From Pseudomonadota bacterium (GTDB taxonomy: Bacteria > Pseudomonadota > Gammaproteobacteria > Burkholderiales > Burkholderiaceae_C), in assembly GCA_021799355.1 (NCBI GenBank), contig JAJZAQ010000008.1, positions 1 through 64,000 on the forward strand: 64,000 nt of DNA, read 5' to 3'. This document shows positions 18,316 through 26,014 of this stretch, piece by piece; the first letter of the stretch is position 1; the number at the start of each line of letters is the position of its first letter. The position numbers and the translations under genes were made by a program. The notes beneath the pieces are model-generated. The model made no database searches, was not told where the DNA came from, and worked only from the letters and a program-made list of their open reading frames with translations.

Positions 18316-20613
18316 ATGCAGCACACCAATTCCTGGGACAGCCGCACCTCGCGCTGGGCAGTGCGCATGGCGCTGGCGCTAGGGCTGCCGCTGGCGGTGT
18401 TCCTGATGTTTTTGCTCGCCGTCTCGACCAAAAACACCGAGCAGCCCAGCCCGGTATTCGCCTGGCTGTACTGGATCAACTTCGTCGTCGCCGGGGTGCT
18501 GCTGCTGATGGTGCTGGCGCTGGGGTTGCGGCTGGGCTGGAGGCTGCACAAGCGCCGTTTCGGCAGCCGCCTGCTGTTCAAGCTTGCAGCCATTTTCGCG
18601 CTCGTCGGCGTGCTGCCCGGGGTGGTGATCTACACCGTGTCGTACCAGTTCGTCGCCCGCAGCATCGAGACCTGGTTCGACGTCAAGGTCGAGGGCGCGC
18701 TCAGCGCCGGCCTGAACCTGGGCCGCACCACGCTGAACGTGCTGCAGGCGGATCTGCAGGCCAAGGCACGCAATCTGTCGGTGCAGATCGCCGAAGACCC
18801 CACGTTGCTGTCGCCACTGGCGATGGAGCAGTTGCGCCAGCAGCTCGGCCTGCAGCAAATCACCGTTTTCGACGGCAACGGCACCGTGCTGGTCACCGCC
18901 GGCGGCGACCCGTTTTCCCTCATCCCGGACATCCCGGGGCCGAACGGCATGCGGCAGTTGCGCACCATGGGATCGATCGCCGACATTGAAGGCGGCGACG
19001 ACGGCACCGGGCACATGCCGCAGACGCTCAAGCTGCGCGTGGTGGTCGGCGTGCCTTCGCGCCACTTCATTCTGCCCGGGCACAGCCGCTATCTGCAGCT
19101 CATCCAGAACGTGCCGCAGGCCATCTCCAACAGCGCACTCGAAGTGCAGCGCGCCTACGGCGAATACCAGGAACGCGCGTTGGGCCGCGAGGGACTCAAG
19201 CGCATGTACATTTCCACCCTCACCCTCACGCTGTTTCTCGCCGTGTTTCTCGCCGTGCTGCTGGCCGTGGTGCTGGGCAACCAGCTCGCCAAGCCGCTGC
19301 TGCTGCTGGCCGATGGCATGAAGGCCGTGGCCGAAGGCGACCTGCGGCAAAAACCCGCGCTGGAGCGCAACGACGAACTCGGCGTGCTGGTGCGCTCGTT
19401 CAACGCCATGACCAACCAGCTCGCCGAAGCGCGGGCGCAGGCACAGTACAACCATGATGCGCTCGAAGCCTCCCGCGCCTATCTGCAGAGCGTGCTCGAC
19501 AACCTCAGCGCGGGCGTGATGGTGCTCGGCAGCGACCAGCGCCTGGCGCTGGCCAACCCCAGCGCCACGCGGTTGCTGCGCGCGCCGCTGCAAGGCCTCA
19601 TCGGCCAGCCGCTGCAACAATTGCCCAGCCTGGAAGCGTTCGCCCGCACCCTGTCGGAGGCGTTCGCCTCACTCGATGAACAGGATCACGCCAGCGCCAA
19701 CCCGCACTGGCTGCAGCAGATCGAATACCAGCTTCCCAATAGCGACGCCAGCATCACCCTGCTGGTGCGTGGCGCCCGGCTGGCGCTTCCCGGACAGCCG
19801 GCTTCGGTCGTCGTGTTCGACGACATCACCGAAGTCATCTCGGCACAGCGCTCGCTGGCCTGGGCCGAAGTGGCACGGCGCCTGGCACACGAAATCAAAA
19901 ACCCGCTGACCCCCATCCAGCTCTCGGCCGAACGGCTGCAAATGAAACTCGCGCCCAAGCTCGAAGGCGCCGACCGCGACATGCTGCAGCGCAGCACGAC
20001 GACCATTGTCAACCAGGTACAGGCCATGCAGCACATGGTCAACGACTTCCGTGACTACGCCCGTCTGCCCGCCGGCAAGCCCGAGCCGATGAATCTCAAC
20101 ACCCTCATCCGCGACGTGCTCAACCTCTACGCCAGCCTGAGCGCGCACGACGGCAGCAGCGCCGACGAAGACCCCGAAGTCCGCGCCGATCTGGCCGATC
20201 CCCTGCCCGACATCTTGGGCAACGCCACGCAATTGCGGCAGGTCATCCACAACCTGCTGCAAAACGCCATCGACGCCGTGTCGGCGCAGGCCGAGCGCAA
20301 AGTGCGCATTCGCACCGAGGCCCTGCCGTCGCCGGGCAGCCCGGCGCCGCGGGTGCGGCTGAGCGTGACCGACAACGGCCCCGGGTTCAGCGAAAAAATT
20401 CTCAGCCGCGCCTTCGAACCCTACGTCACGAGCAAACCCCGCGGCACCGGGCTGGGACTGGCCGTGGTGAAAAAAATCACCGAGGAGCACCATGCCCGCA
20501 TCGAAATCCAGAACCTGCAGGCCGACGGTCGTGTTTGCGGGGCGCGCGTTTCCCTTATATTCCCTGGGCTGACGCAACACACTGCCGCGTCAGCGCCCCT
20601 GCAGCCTGCATGA
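18316..20613 (+). CDS. ntrY: NtrY-type sensor histidine kinase
   Basis: Encodes 765 residues. Helices at about 17-40, 48-75 and 90-112 are followed by a periplasmic-type region, another helix near 300-325, a HAMP domain (about 325-380), a PAS domain (about 390-500), and a kinase core with H525 in RRLAHEIKNPLTP. The ATP-binding boxes NLLQNAID, DNGPGF and GTGLGLAVVKK are present. It phosphorylates the NtrX-like regulator encoded 61 bases downstream. The start directly follows the DUF4390 stop. Confidence 0.93.
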   Translation: MQHTNSWDSRTSRWAVRMALALGLPLAVFLMFLLAVSTKNTEQPSPVFAWLYWINFVVAGVLLLMVLALGLRLGWRLHKRRFGSRLLFKLAAIFALVGVLPGVVIYTVSYQFVARSIETWFDVKVEGALSAGLNLGRTTLNVLQADLQAKARNLSVQIAEDPTLLSPLAMEQLRQQLGLQQITVFDGNGTVLVTAGGDPFSLIPDIPGPNGMRQLRTMGSIADIEGGDDGTGHMPQTLKLRVVVGVPSRHFILPGHSRYLQLIQNVPQAISNSALEVQRAYGEYQERALGREGLKRMYISTLTLTLFLAVFLAVLLAVVLGNQLAKPLLLLADGMKAVAEGDLRQKPALERNDELGVLVRSFNAMTNQLAEARAQAQYNHDALEASRAYLQSVLDNLSAGVMVLGSDQRLALANPSATRLLRAPLQGLIGQPLQQLPSLEAFARTLSEAFASLDEQDHASANPHWLQQIEYQLPNSDASITLLVRGARLALPGQPASVVVFDDITEVISAQRSLAWAEVARRLAHEIKNPLTPIQLSAERLQMKLAPKLEGADRDMLQRSTTTIVNQVQAMQHMVNDFRDYARLPAGKPEPMNLNTLIRDVLNLYASLSAHDGSSADEDPEVRADLADPLPDILGNATQLRQVIHNLLQNAIDAVSAQAERKVRIRTEALPSPGSPAPRVRLSVTDNGPGFSEKILSRAFEPYVTSKPRGTGLGLAVVKKITEEHHARIEIQNLQADGRVCGARVSLIFPGLTQHTAASAPLQPA

Positions 20614-20674
20614 GCGCCCCGCTGCGCCCACGGCACCGCTCTGAGCGGGCTGGTGTTTGAGAGAGTGAGTTGGT

Positions 20675-21397
20675 ATGGCGAGTATTTTGGTGGTCGATGA
20701 CGAAATGGGAATCCGTGAGCTGCTCTCGGAGATTCTCAACGACGAAGGACACAGCGTGTCGCTGGCCGAAAATGCCGCACAAGCCCGACAGATGCGCGCG
20801 CAATCGCGCCCCGATCTGGTGCTGCTCGACATCTGGATGCCCGACACCGACGGCGTCACGCTGCTCAAGGAATGGGCCAGCAGCGGCCAACTCACCATGC
20901 CCGTGATCATGATGTCCGGCCACGGCACCATCGACCATGCCGTCGAGGCCACACGCATCGGTGCCATGGCGTTTCTGGAAAAACCCATCGCGCTGCAAAA
21001 ACTGCTGCAGGCCGTTTCGCAGGCGCTGACCAAACCGGTTGCACGGGCTGCAGGCAACCCGCCGCAAGCCGCCGCGGCAACAGCGACCACCGGGCCGGCG
21101 ACCCCACAGGACACACCACCGCCTGCAGCATTGCCGTCGGAGCGCGCGTTTTTGCTCGATCGCCCACTGCGCGAAGCCCGTGACGAATTCGAACGGGCCT
21201 ACTTCGAATTCCACCTGGCACGCGAAAACGGCAGCATGACGCGCGTCGCAGAAAAGACCGGCCTGGAACGCACCCACCTGTACCGAAAAATCAAACAGCT
21301 CGGCGTCGATCTGGGCCGCAGCAGCCGCAACAAGTCCGACACCGCGCCCTGTCCAGAAGACGAACCCGCCGCCGGCCACCCGACATCCTCACGCTAA
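20675..21397 (+). CDS. ntrX: NtrX-like response regulator without AAA+ domain
   Basis: Encodes 240 residues. The receiver domain (about 1-120) has the acidic pair D8-D9 and phospho-acceptor D52 (LLDIWMPDTDG). A Pro/Ala-rich linker (about 121-155) leads to a Fis-type helix-turn-helix (about 175-215: MTRVAEKTGLERTHLYRKIKQL). Canonical NtrX has a central sigma-54 AAA+ domain of about 230 residues, absent here, so it cannot remodel sigma-54 polymerase. This short form occurs in Burkholderiales next to ntrY. The reading frame is intact. Confidence 0.88.
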   Translation: MASILVVDDEMGIRELLSEILNDEGHSVSLAENAAQARQMRAQSRPDLVLLDIWMPDTDGVTLLKEWASSGQLTMPVIMMSGHGTIDHAVEATRIGAMAFLEKPIALQKLLQAVSQALTKPVARAAGNPPQAAAATATTGPATPQDTPPPAALPSERAFLLDRPLREARDEFERAYFEFHLARENGSMTRVAEKTGLERTHLYRKIKQLGVDLGRSSRNKSDTAPCPEDEPAAGHPTSSR

Positions 21398-21489
21398 ACC
21401 CCGCCCTTCGGACAGGTCGGCGAAAAAATTTGTTAGGATATCTGTTTTGATCGTGCAGATGCGCTTGCACTCGCGAAACAAAATCAACC

Positions 21490-21565
<76 letters not shown>

Positions 21566-21572
21566 CCCCTGC

Positions 21573-21602
21573 AAAAGCCCGAATCCGTTTCGGGCTTTTT
21601 GT
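21573..21602 (+). terminator. Intrinsic terminator after tRNA-Phe
   Basis: AAAAGCCCGAA and TTTCGGGCTTTTT form a strong stem with a short loop followed by a T run, directly after the tRNA. Confidence 0.88.
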
Positions 21603-21693
21603 TTGCAGTCGCAGGTTCTGGCATTGGTCGATGCGGACAAGCAAAAGCCGCCTTACCCCGCACACGGCCTGTGAGTGGATCGAAGAGCCCGCC

Positions 21694-21698
21694 GTGTC
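21694..21698. repeat. 5-bp target-site duplication, left copy (GTGTC)
   Basis: GTGTC directly precedes the TGT terminus of the prophage and recurs directly after the other terminus at 57293-57297. A 5-bp duplication is the hallmark of Mu-type transposition. Confidence 0.9.
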
Positions 21699-21770
21699 TG
21701 TAAGCCGCAACATGATTTGCGACTCAGCGCAACATGATTTGAGTCGCAAATTAAGTGGCGGATTTGTAAC
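21699..21770. repeat. Prophage right end with transposase-binding-like repeats
   Basis: Two copies of GCAACATGATTTG (21707-21719 and 21729-21741) are followed by GTCGCAAATTAAG (21743-21755) and GGATTTGTAAC (21760-21770). The same motifs recur at the other end in inverted arrangement. They probably bind the MuA N-terminal domain. The 108 bases up to the first tail gene hold nothing else clear. Confidence 0.75.
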
Positions 21771-21877
21771 TTTGTAGCGCTGGCAAATCTGGCTAAGGCG
21801 GCGGATTGAAGGCGGGCTCCAAGGGGATTCGAGGGCGGCTTGAGGCCGTCTTTTTTTGTTTTTGTGCGGCGCAGCAA

Positions 21878-23986
21878 TCAGACGGTCAAATCGAAGGCGG
21901 TGAGCTGCGGTGCGGCACTGTCGATGCGGTCGCCGCGCACATAGACGCTGGCATTGGCGGTGGCGGCAATGGGGTTGCGCACGCGCTGGGTGCCGCCGCC
22001 GGGGTATTGCACGAGGGCGGTGCCGTCGGCAAAGGCGGCTTGCACGGTCGCGGGGCGGATGGGGTCTTGCGGCAGCAGGCGGGCAAAGCCGGACCAAATG
22101 TTGGGCGTGTCCTCGCCCAAGGTCAGGGTTTGACGCACGGTGAGCGCGCGGTCGCTGCGCTGCACGTCGATCTGCACGGCGTTGACGATGGCTCGGGTGG
22201 CGGTGCTGCCCAAGGTGATCTGCGCCACGTCGCCAATGGCGGCCAGGCCGAAGGGGTTGCCGTCCAGCGGCAGGGTGACGGCGCGCACGTCGGGCTGCTG
22301 CGCCTGCGCGGCCAGCAGGCGGCTGCCGAGCAGCCGGGCGGCGTCGGCATGGGTGATCAGCGGGTGCTGCACCGGGGCCAGGGCGCGGTCGCCCGCGGTG
22401 CCGTCGCGGTAGACGCGGGCGAGCACGCCGCCGGGGCTGCCGCCAGCGACGAACGCGGCATTGGCCTGCGCCGGCGGGGCGTTGCGGCGGGAGACGGAGA
22501 GCACCGCGGATTCGGGGATGGTGATCTGCGGCGCGGCGCTGGCCAGCGCCCACGGCAGCACGGGGTAGCGCGGCTGGATGCGCAGGGTGCGCTGCGTGCG
22601 GTCGGGCACGACGACCAGGCCGCACCCGGTGGCCGCGCTCAGGATGGCCGCCAGCGGCGATTGGTTGGCCCAGCTCCACGCGCCGGCGGGCACCAGCCAG
22701 TCGGGCGTGCCCGGCGCCCAGGCGATTTGCCAGCCACTGCCGATGGGCAGGTGCGCGGCGAGCACTTGCTGCACGGTCAGGTCGCTGGCGGTCACGCCGC
22801 TGGACGGCAGTTGATACGGCGCGGCCAGCTCGGCGCTCAAGCCCCGGCCTTTGACCGACACGCTGCGCTGGCCGTGGCTGCGGTCTTCGGCCCAGTCTTC
22901 GACCAGCGCGGTGAAGGTGTAGCCGTCGATGGCGATTTGCAGCGCCACGGGCTGGCCGCTGGCGTCGGGGCGCACGGCGTCCACGGCGTCGGGGCCGAGC
23001 AGCGCGGCGGAAAAACTCCACGCGGCGCTGTCGGCGTCTAGCGCCAGGGTGACGCTGCGCGCGGGGATGGCGATGTTGTCCGACAGGCGGGTAACCGAGA
23101 CGTCGTGCAGCATGATGTAGGCGCGCAGGATGGGGATGACGATGGGCTGCCGGTCGTCCGCGCGGCAGATGCGGCCAAAGCGCAGCACCCACGGCGCGCC
23201 GGCCTCGACGCGGCAGGCAAACGGCAGGTCGGCGGTGATGGTGCGCGGCACGGGCGGCGGCGGCACGTAGGGCGTGGGCCGCGGCCAGAGCAGGCGCACG
23301 GGGCCGGCGTCTTGCCACGGCGCGCGGCGGCGGGTGGTGCGCGCGGCGGCGTTTTGCCAGCGGGCGCGCCAATGGCGCGGCGCGGGGGTGGCGTTCTGCC
23401 AGGCGCTGGCGCGGGCGATGCCGCGCGACGGCGGATGCCGGTAGGGCGCGGCCAGGCGGGCGGTGCGCGCGGCGGCGTCTTGCCAGGCGGCGGCTGCGCG
23501 CTCGGCGCGGGCCGCAGGCAGGTGGTACGGCGCGGCGGCGGCGGCCGCCAGCGGCGCGGCGGGCTGCCACACGGCGCGACGGTCGGCGGCGGCAACGGGC
23601 AGCGCGCGCCAGCGCGAGGCGCGCGCAGCGGCCAGTGGCGCGGCGGGCTGCCAAGCCAGCGCCGTCTGCGGGGAAAGGACGAACGGCGCTTGCCACGGCG
23701 CGGCGGATTGCGCGCGGGCTTGAACCGCCACTTGCCACGGCGCGGCGGCGGGGCGTAGCAGACCGCGGAAGGCGTCGGCGTCGTAGCGCACGGTGCCGGC
23801 GGCGGCCAGCGCGGGCAGCGCCACCGCACCCTGCAGCCGGGTGCTGCCGAGCACGCGCCCGCTGGCAGCCAGCGGCGGCAGCGTGGCTGCGCCGGACAGG
23901 TCGGTGGCGGGCGCCTGCGCGCCGGCGCCAAACGCCAGGTCGGCACTGGTGCTGCGTGGGCGGGCAAAGCGCAGATCGACGCTCAC
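21878..23986 (-). CDS. Phage tail tip/hub protein with 14-residue aromatic repeat
   Basis: Encodes 702 residues from a GTG start with AAAGGAG upstream; it is the last gene before the phage right end. Residues 84-224 carry an aromatic residue at exactly every 14th position (W84, 98, 112, 126, 140, Y154, W168, Y182, W196, 210, 224) in an Ala/Arg-rich setting (AxW-Q-x-A). The rest is a beta-rich domain with ITADLPFACRVEAG and ARVYRDGTAGDRAL stretches. The position after the tape measure and hub genes fits the tail tip of transposable siphoviruses. The exact role is inferred from position. Confidence 0.72.
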   Translation of the reverse strand: MSVDLRFARPRSTSADLAFGAGAQAPATDLSGAATLPPLAASGRVLGSTRLQGAVALPALAAAGTVRYDADAFRGLLRPAAAPWQVAVQARAQSAAPWQAPFVLSPQTALAWQPAAPLAAARASRWRALPVAAADRRAVWQPAAPLAAAAAAPYHLPAARAERAAAAWQDAAARTARLAAPYRHPPSRGIARASAWQNATPAPRHWRARWQNAAARTTRRRAPWQDAGPVRLLWPRPTPYVPPPPVPRTITADLPFACRVEAGAPWVLRFGRICRADDRQPIVIPILRAYIMLHDVSVTRLSDNIAIPARSVTLALDADSAAWSFSAALLGPDAVDAVRPDASGQPVALQIAIDGYTFTALVEDWAEDRSHGQRSVSVKGRGLSAELAAPYQLPSSGVTASDLTVQQVLAAHLPIGSGWQIAWAPGTPDWLVPAGAWSWANQSPLAAILSAATGCGLVVVPDRTQRTLRIQPRYPVLPWALASAAPQITIPESAVLSVSRRNAPPAQANAAFVAGGSPGGVLARVYRDGTAGDRALAPVQHPLITHADAARLLGSRLLAAQAQQPDVRAVTLPLDGNPFGLAAIGDVAQITLGSTATRAIVNAVQIDVQRSDRALTVRQTLTLGEDTPNIWSGFARLLPQDPIRPATVQAAFADGTALVQYPGGGTQRVRNPIAATANASVYVRGDRIDSAAPQLTAFDLTV

Positions 23987-23998
23987 GGCGCGGCTCCT

Positions 23999-24388
23999 TT
24001 ATGGCTCTGCGAGAGTGAGCGCCGACAGGCTGACCTGGCCGCCGGCATACACCAGCGCCGGAGTGGCCACCAGCGCCGTGGTCTGCGGCTCGCCCGGCGC
24101 GGGCGGCGGGCCGACGTCCAGATCGGCCAGCCACGCGCCTTGCGCGTCGCGCAGCCGCAGCAGCGTGGGCGCGCCGTCGGCCTGCGCCATGACCGGCGCC
24201 GGGGCGATGACCACCTGCGCGCCGCTGGCCGAGAGCGCGCCCAGCGCCCATTGCGCCAACAAGGCGCCTGCGGGCGCGGCGCCGGGCGCGGGCAGCGCGC
24301 CGGCATACAGCTCGGCGCTGCCGCCGGACAGCGCGGCGGCAGTGGCCTGCGCGCGGGCGGCTTTGAGCGCGGGCGACAGCGCGATCAC
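23999..24388 (-). CDS. Phage tail-region protein, unknown
   Basis: Encodes 129 residues, Ala/Gly-rich, predicted mostly beta after an N-terminal helix (SPALKAARAQATAAAL). The GTG start overlaps the stop of the upstream tail gene (ATGCCGTGATC), so translation is probably coupled. No family recognised; the context says tail assembly or tip. Confidence 0.65.
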   Translation of the reverse strand: MIALSPALKAARAQATAAALSGGSAELYAGALPAPGAAPAGALLAQWALGALSASGAQVVIAPAPVMAQADGAPTLLRLRDAQGAWLADLDVGPPPAPGEPQTTALVATPALVYAGGQVSLSALTLAEP

Positions 24389-24778
24389 GGCATGGCCTCC
24401 AGGGTGAAGCCGATGCGCGCCTCGGGGTCGTACTGCCCGGTGTGGTCGACGCCGAGCACCAGATACTGCTCACCCGACGGGCGCGAGGTGTCGAGCGTGG
24501 TGTTTTGCAGCGGCGCCGCGGGCAGGCGGTCAAAGGCGTACTGGCCGGTGACGGGGTGGCTCCAGGTGGCGTCGATCAACCGCAGGCTGGGGTAAGCCAG
24601 CAGCCGCACCAGGCGAGCGGCGGGCACGCCGCCTACCGTCACCTGCCCGCGAATGCGCCAGGCCCCGCGCTCGATGGCGCGCGGCTGGCGCAGCAGTTGG
24701 CCGCCCAGCCCGCTCAGGCGAAACGGCAGCGCGCGCGCCGGGGGCGTAGCGGTACAGGCTGTAGCTGAACGTAGTCAT
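24385..24778 (-). pseudogene. Phage tail protein gene, apparently frameshifted
   Basis: Translation from ATG 24778 gives MTTFSYSLYRYAPGAR, then leaves the coding frame. The frame one base away continues as LPFRLSGLGGQLLRQP to the stop at 24385, but has a stop and no start upstream. The switch falls in a CG-repeat run near 24730-24740, where removing one base restores a single protein of about 130 residues. This may be a real mutation, a sequencing error, or slippage in the run. The C-terminal part (VTVGGVPAARLVRLL...SHPVTGQYAFD) looks like a small beta-sandwich carboxypeptidase-regulatory-type domain. Confidence 0.6.
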
Positions 24779-24787
24779 CGCGCCGCC

Positions 24788-25993
24788 TTACCGCCAGGGG
24801 CCGGTGATGTCGATGAACACCGTGGCGCGGTTGAAACTTGAGGAGTTCCGAGACAACCACACCGCCTGCAGCGTGCGCCCCGGCAGGCCGGGGACGTTGC
24901 TCACCTTGGTTTCGGTGGTGAACGGATCGCCGTGCAGCGGCTGGTACAGCCCCGGCCAGGTGCCGCGCGCCGAGCCGCCCGGCTCCGAGACAAGAATCGG
25001 CGCGTGCAGCAGCAGGCCGTTGTCGGCGGGGTTGGGAAAGGTCAAGCCGCCCACGCCGCTTTGATCCTGCAGCCGGCTGCCGAATGCGGCGCTGGCCACC
25101 GGATCGCCGATCTGGCTGGACGCGCGGCAGAGGAAGGCGCCCGTGGTGTCGCCGCTGAGGTAAGGGAAGCGGGATTCGTATTGTTCAGATCCAAAGGTAG
25201 AGTTAACGAAAAATGTTGCATGATCCCACCCCCCATTGATCACCGCGTGATACGCATCGCCGGGGCGGAAGGGCACGATGTCGCCAAAGCGGAATCCGCT
25301 GGCGTAGCCGATGTCGGTGCGCTTGTAGCAGAAGAACATCAAAAACCGGTCGTCGGCGAACAGCCGCCAGCGGCGGGCGGTGCCGTCGTTGGCGGTGCTT
25401 TTGGTCCAGAACTTGCCGGATTGGGATGCGTTGGGGAACTGGCCGCTCCAGGTGTCGATGTCGGTCATGCTTTCAGCGCCGAACACCGCGGCGATGCGCG
25501 GCTGGTTGGTCCAGCTTTGGTTCTGGCCGGAGACGTTGAAGCTGCCGCTGTCGTCCACGCGCAGGAAAAATCGCGTGCTGTCGGGCGCGACGCTGCGGTA
25601 CGCGGCTTTGTTGGTGCCGGAGAAGGGCTTTTCCCAGCCGGCCGGGGCCATGCGGGTGGTGATGGAGCCGGCAATCGGCCCGTCGGGCACACCGGGGGCG
25701 GCAAAGCTCAGGGTGGTGCTGGTCACGCTGGTAATGCGCGCTTCGCCGTCGATCACCCCGCCGGCCGACCCGGCGATTTTGAGGATTTGGTCCACCCCAT
25801 GCCCGTGCGCGCTGGCGTAGGTGAGTGTGACCACGCCGCCGGAGGCGCTGGCCGACTGCGGGGTGAGCACGTTGAATCCGTTGAGCAGGCAGGCGTCGAG
25901 CAGCGCGATCAAGCTGCCGGCGGTGCCGGAGAGCACCGGCGCGCCGGGCTGCTCGGAGTTGAAGTGTTTGACGGGTAGGGTTCCCAGCGGCAT
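24788..25993 (-). CDS. Phage tail protein, unknown
   Basis: Encodes 401 residues, predicted beta-rich, with no signal or membrane segment. The N-terminal half carries a repeated beta pattern (GGVVTLTYASAHGHGVDQI); the C-terminal half is aromatic (WRLFADDRFLMFFCYKRTD). It lies between the large repeat-containing tail protein and the small frameshifted gene. Comparable genes occur in B3/D3112-type tail modules. The DNA around 25150-25250 is less GC-rich than its surroundings. Confidence 0.7.
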   Translation of the reverse strand: MPLGTLPVKHFNSEQPGAPVLSGTAGSLIALLDACLLNGFNVLTPQSASASGGVVTLTYASAHGHGVDQILKIAGSAGGVIDGEARITSVTSTTLSFAAPGVPDGPIAGSITTRMAPAGWEKPFSGTNKAAYRSVAPDSTRFFLRVDDSGSFNVSGQNQSWTNQPRIAAVFGAESMTDIDTWSGQFPNASQSGKFWTKSTANDGTARRWRLFADDRFLMFFCYKRTDIGYASGFRFGDIVPFRPGDAYHAVINGGWDHATFFVNSTFGSEQYESRFPYLSGDTTGAFLCRASSQIGDPVASAAFGSRLQDQSGVGGLTFPNPADNGLLLHAPILVSEPGGSARGTWPGLYQPLHGDPFTTETKVSNVPGLPGRTLQAVWLSRNSSSFNRATVFIDITGPWR

Positions 25994-26014
25994 GAAAGGC
26001 TCCTCGATGGCGGT

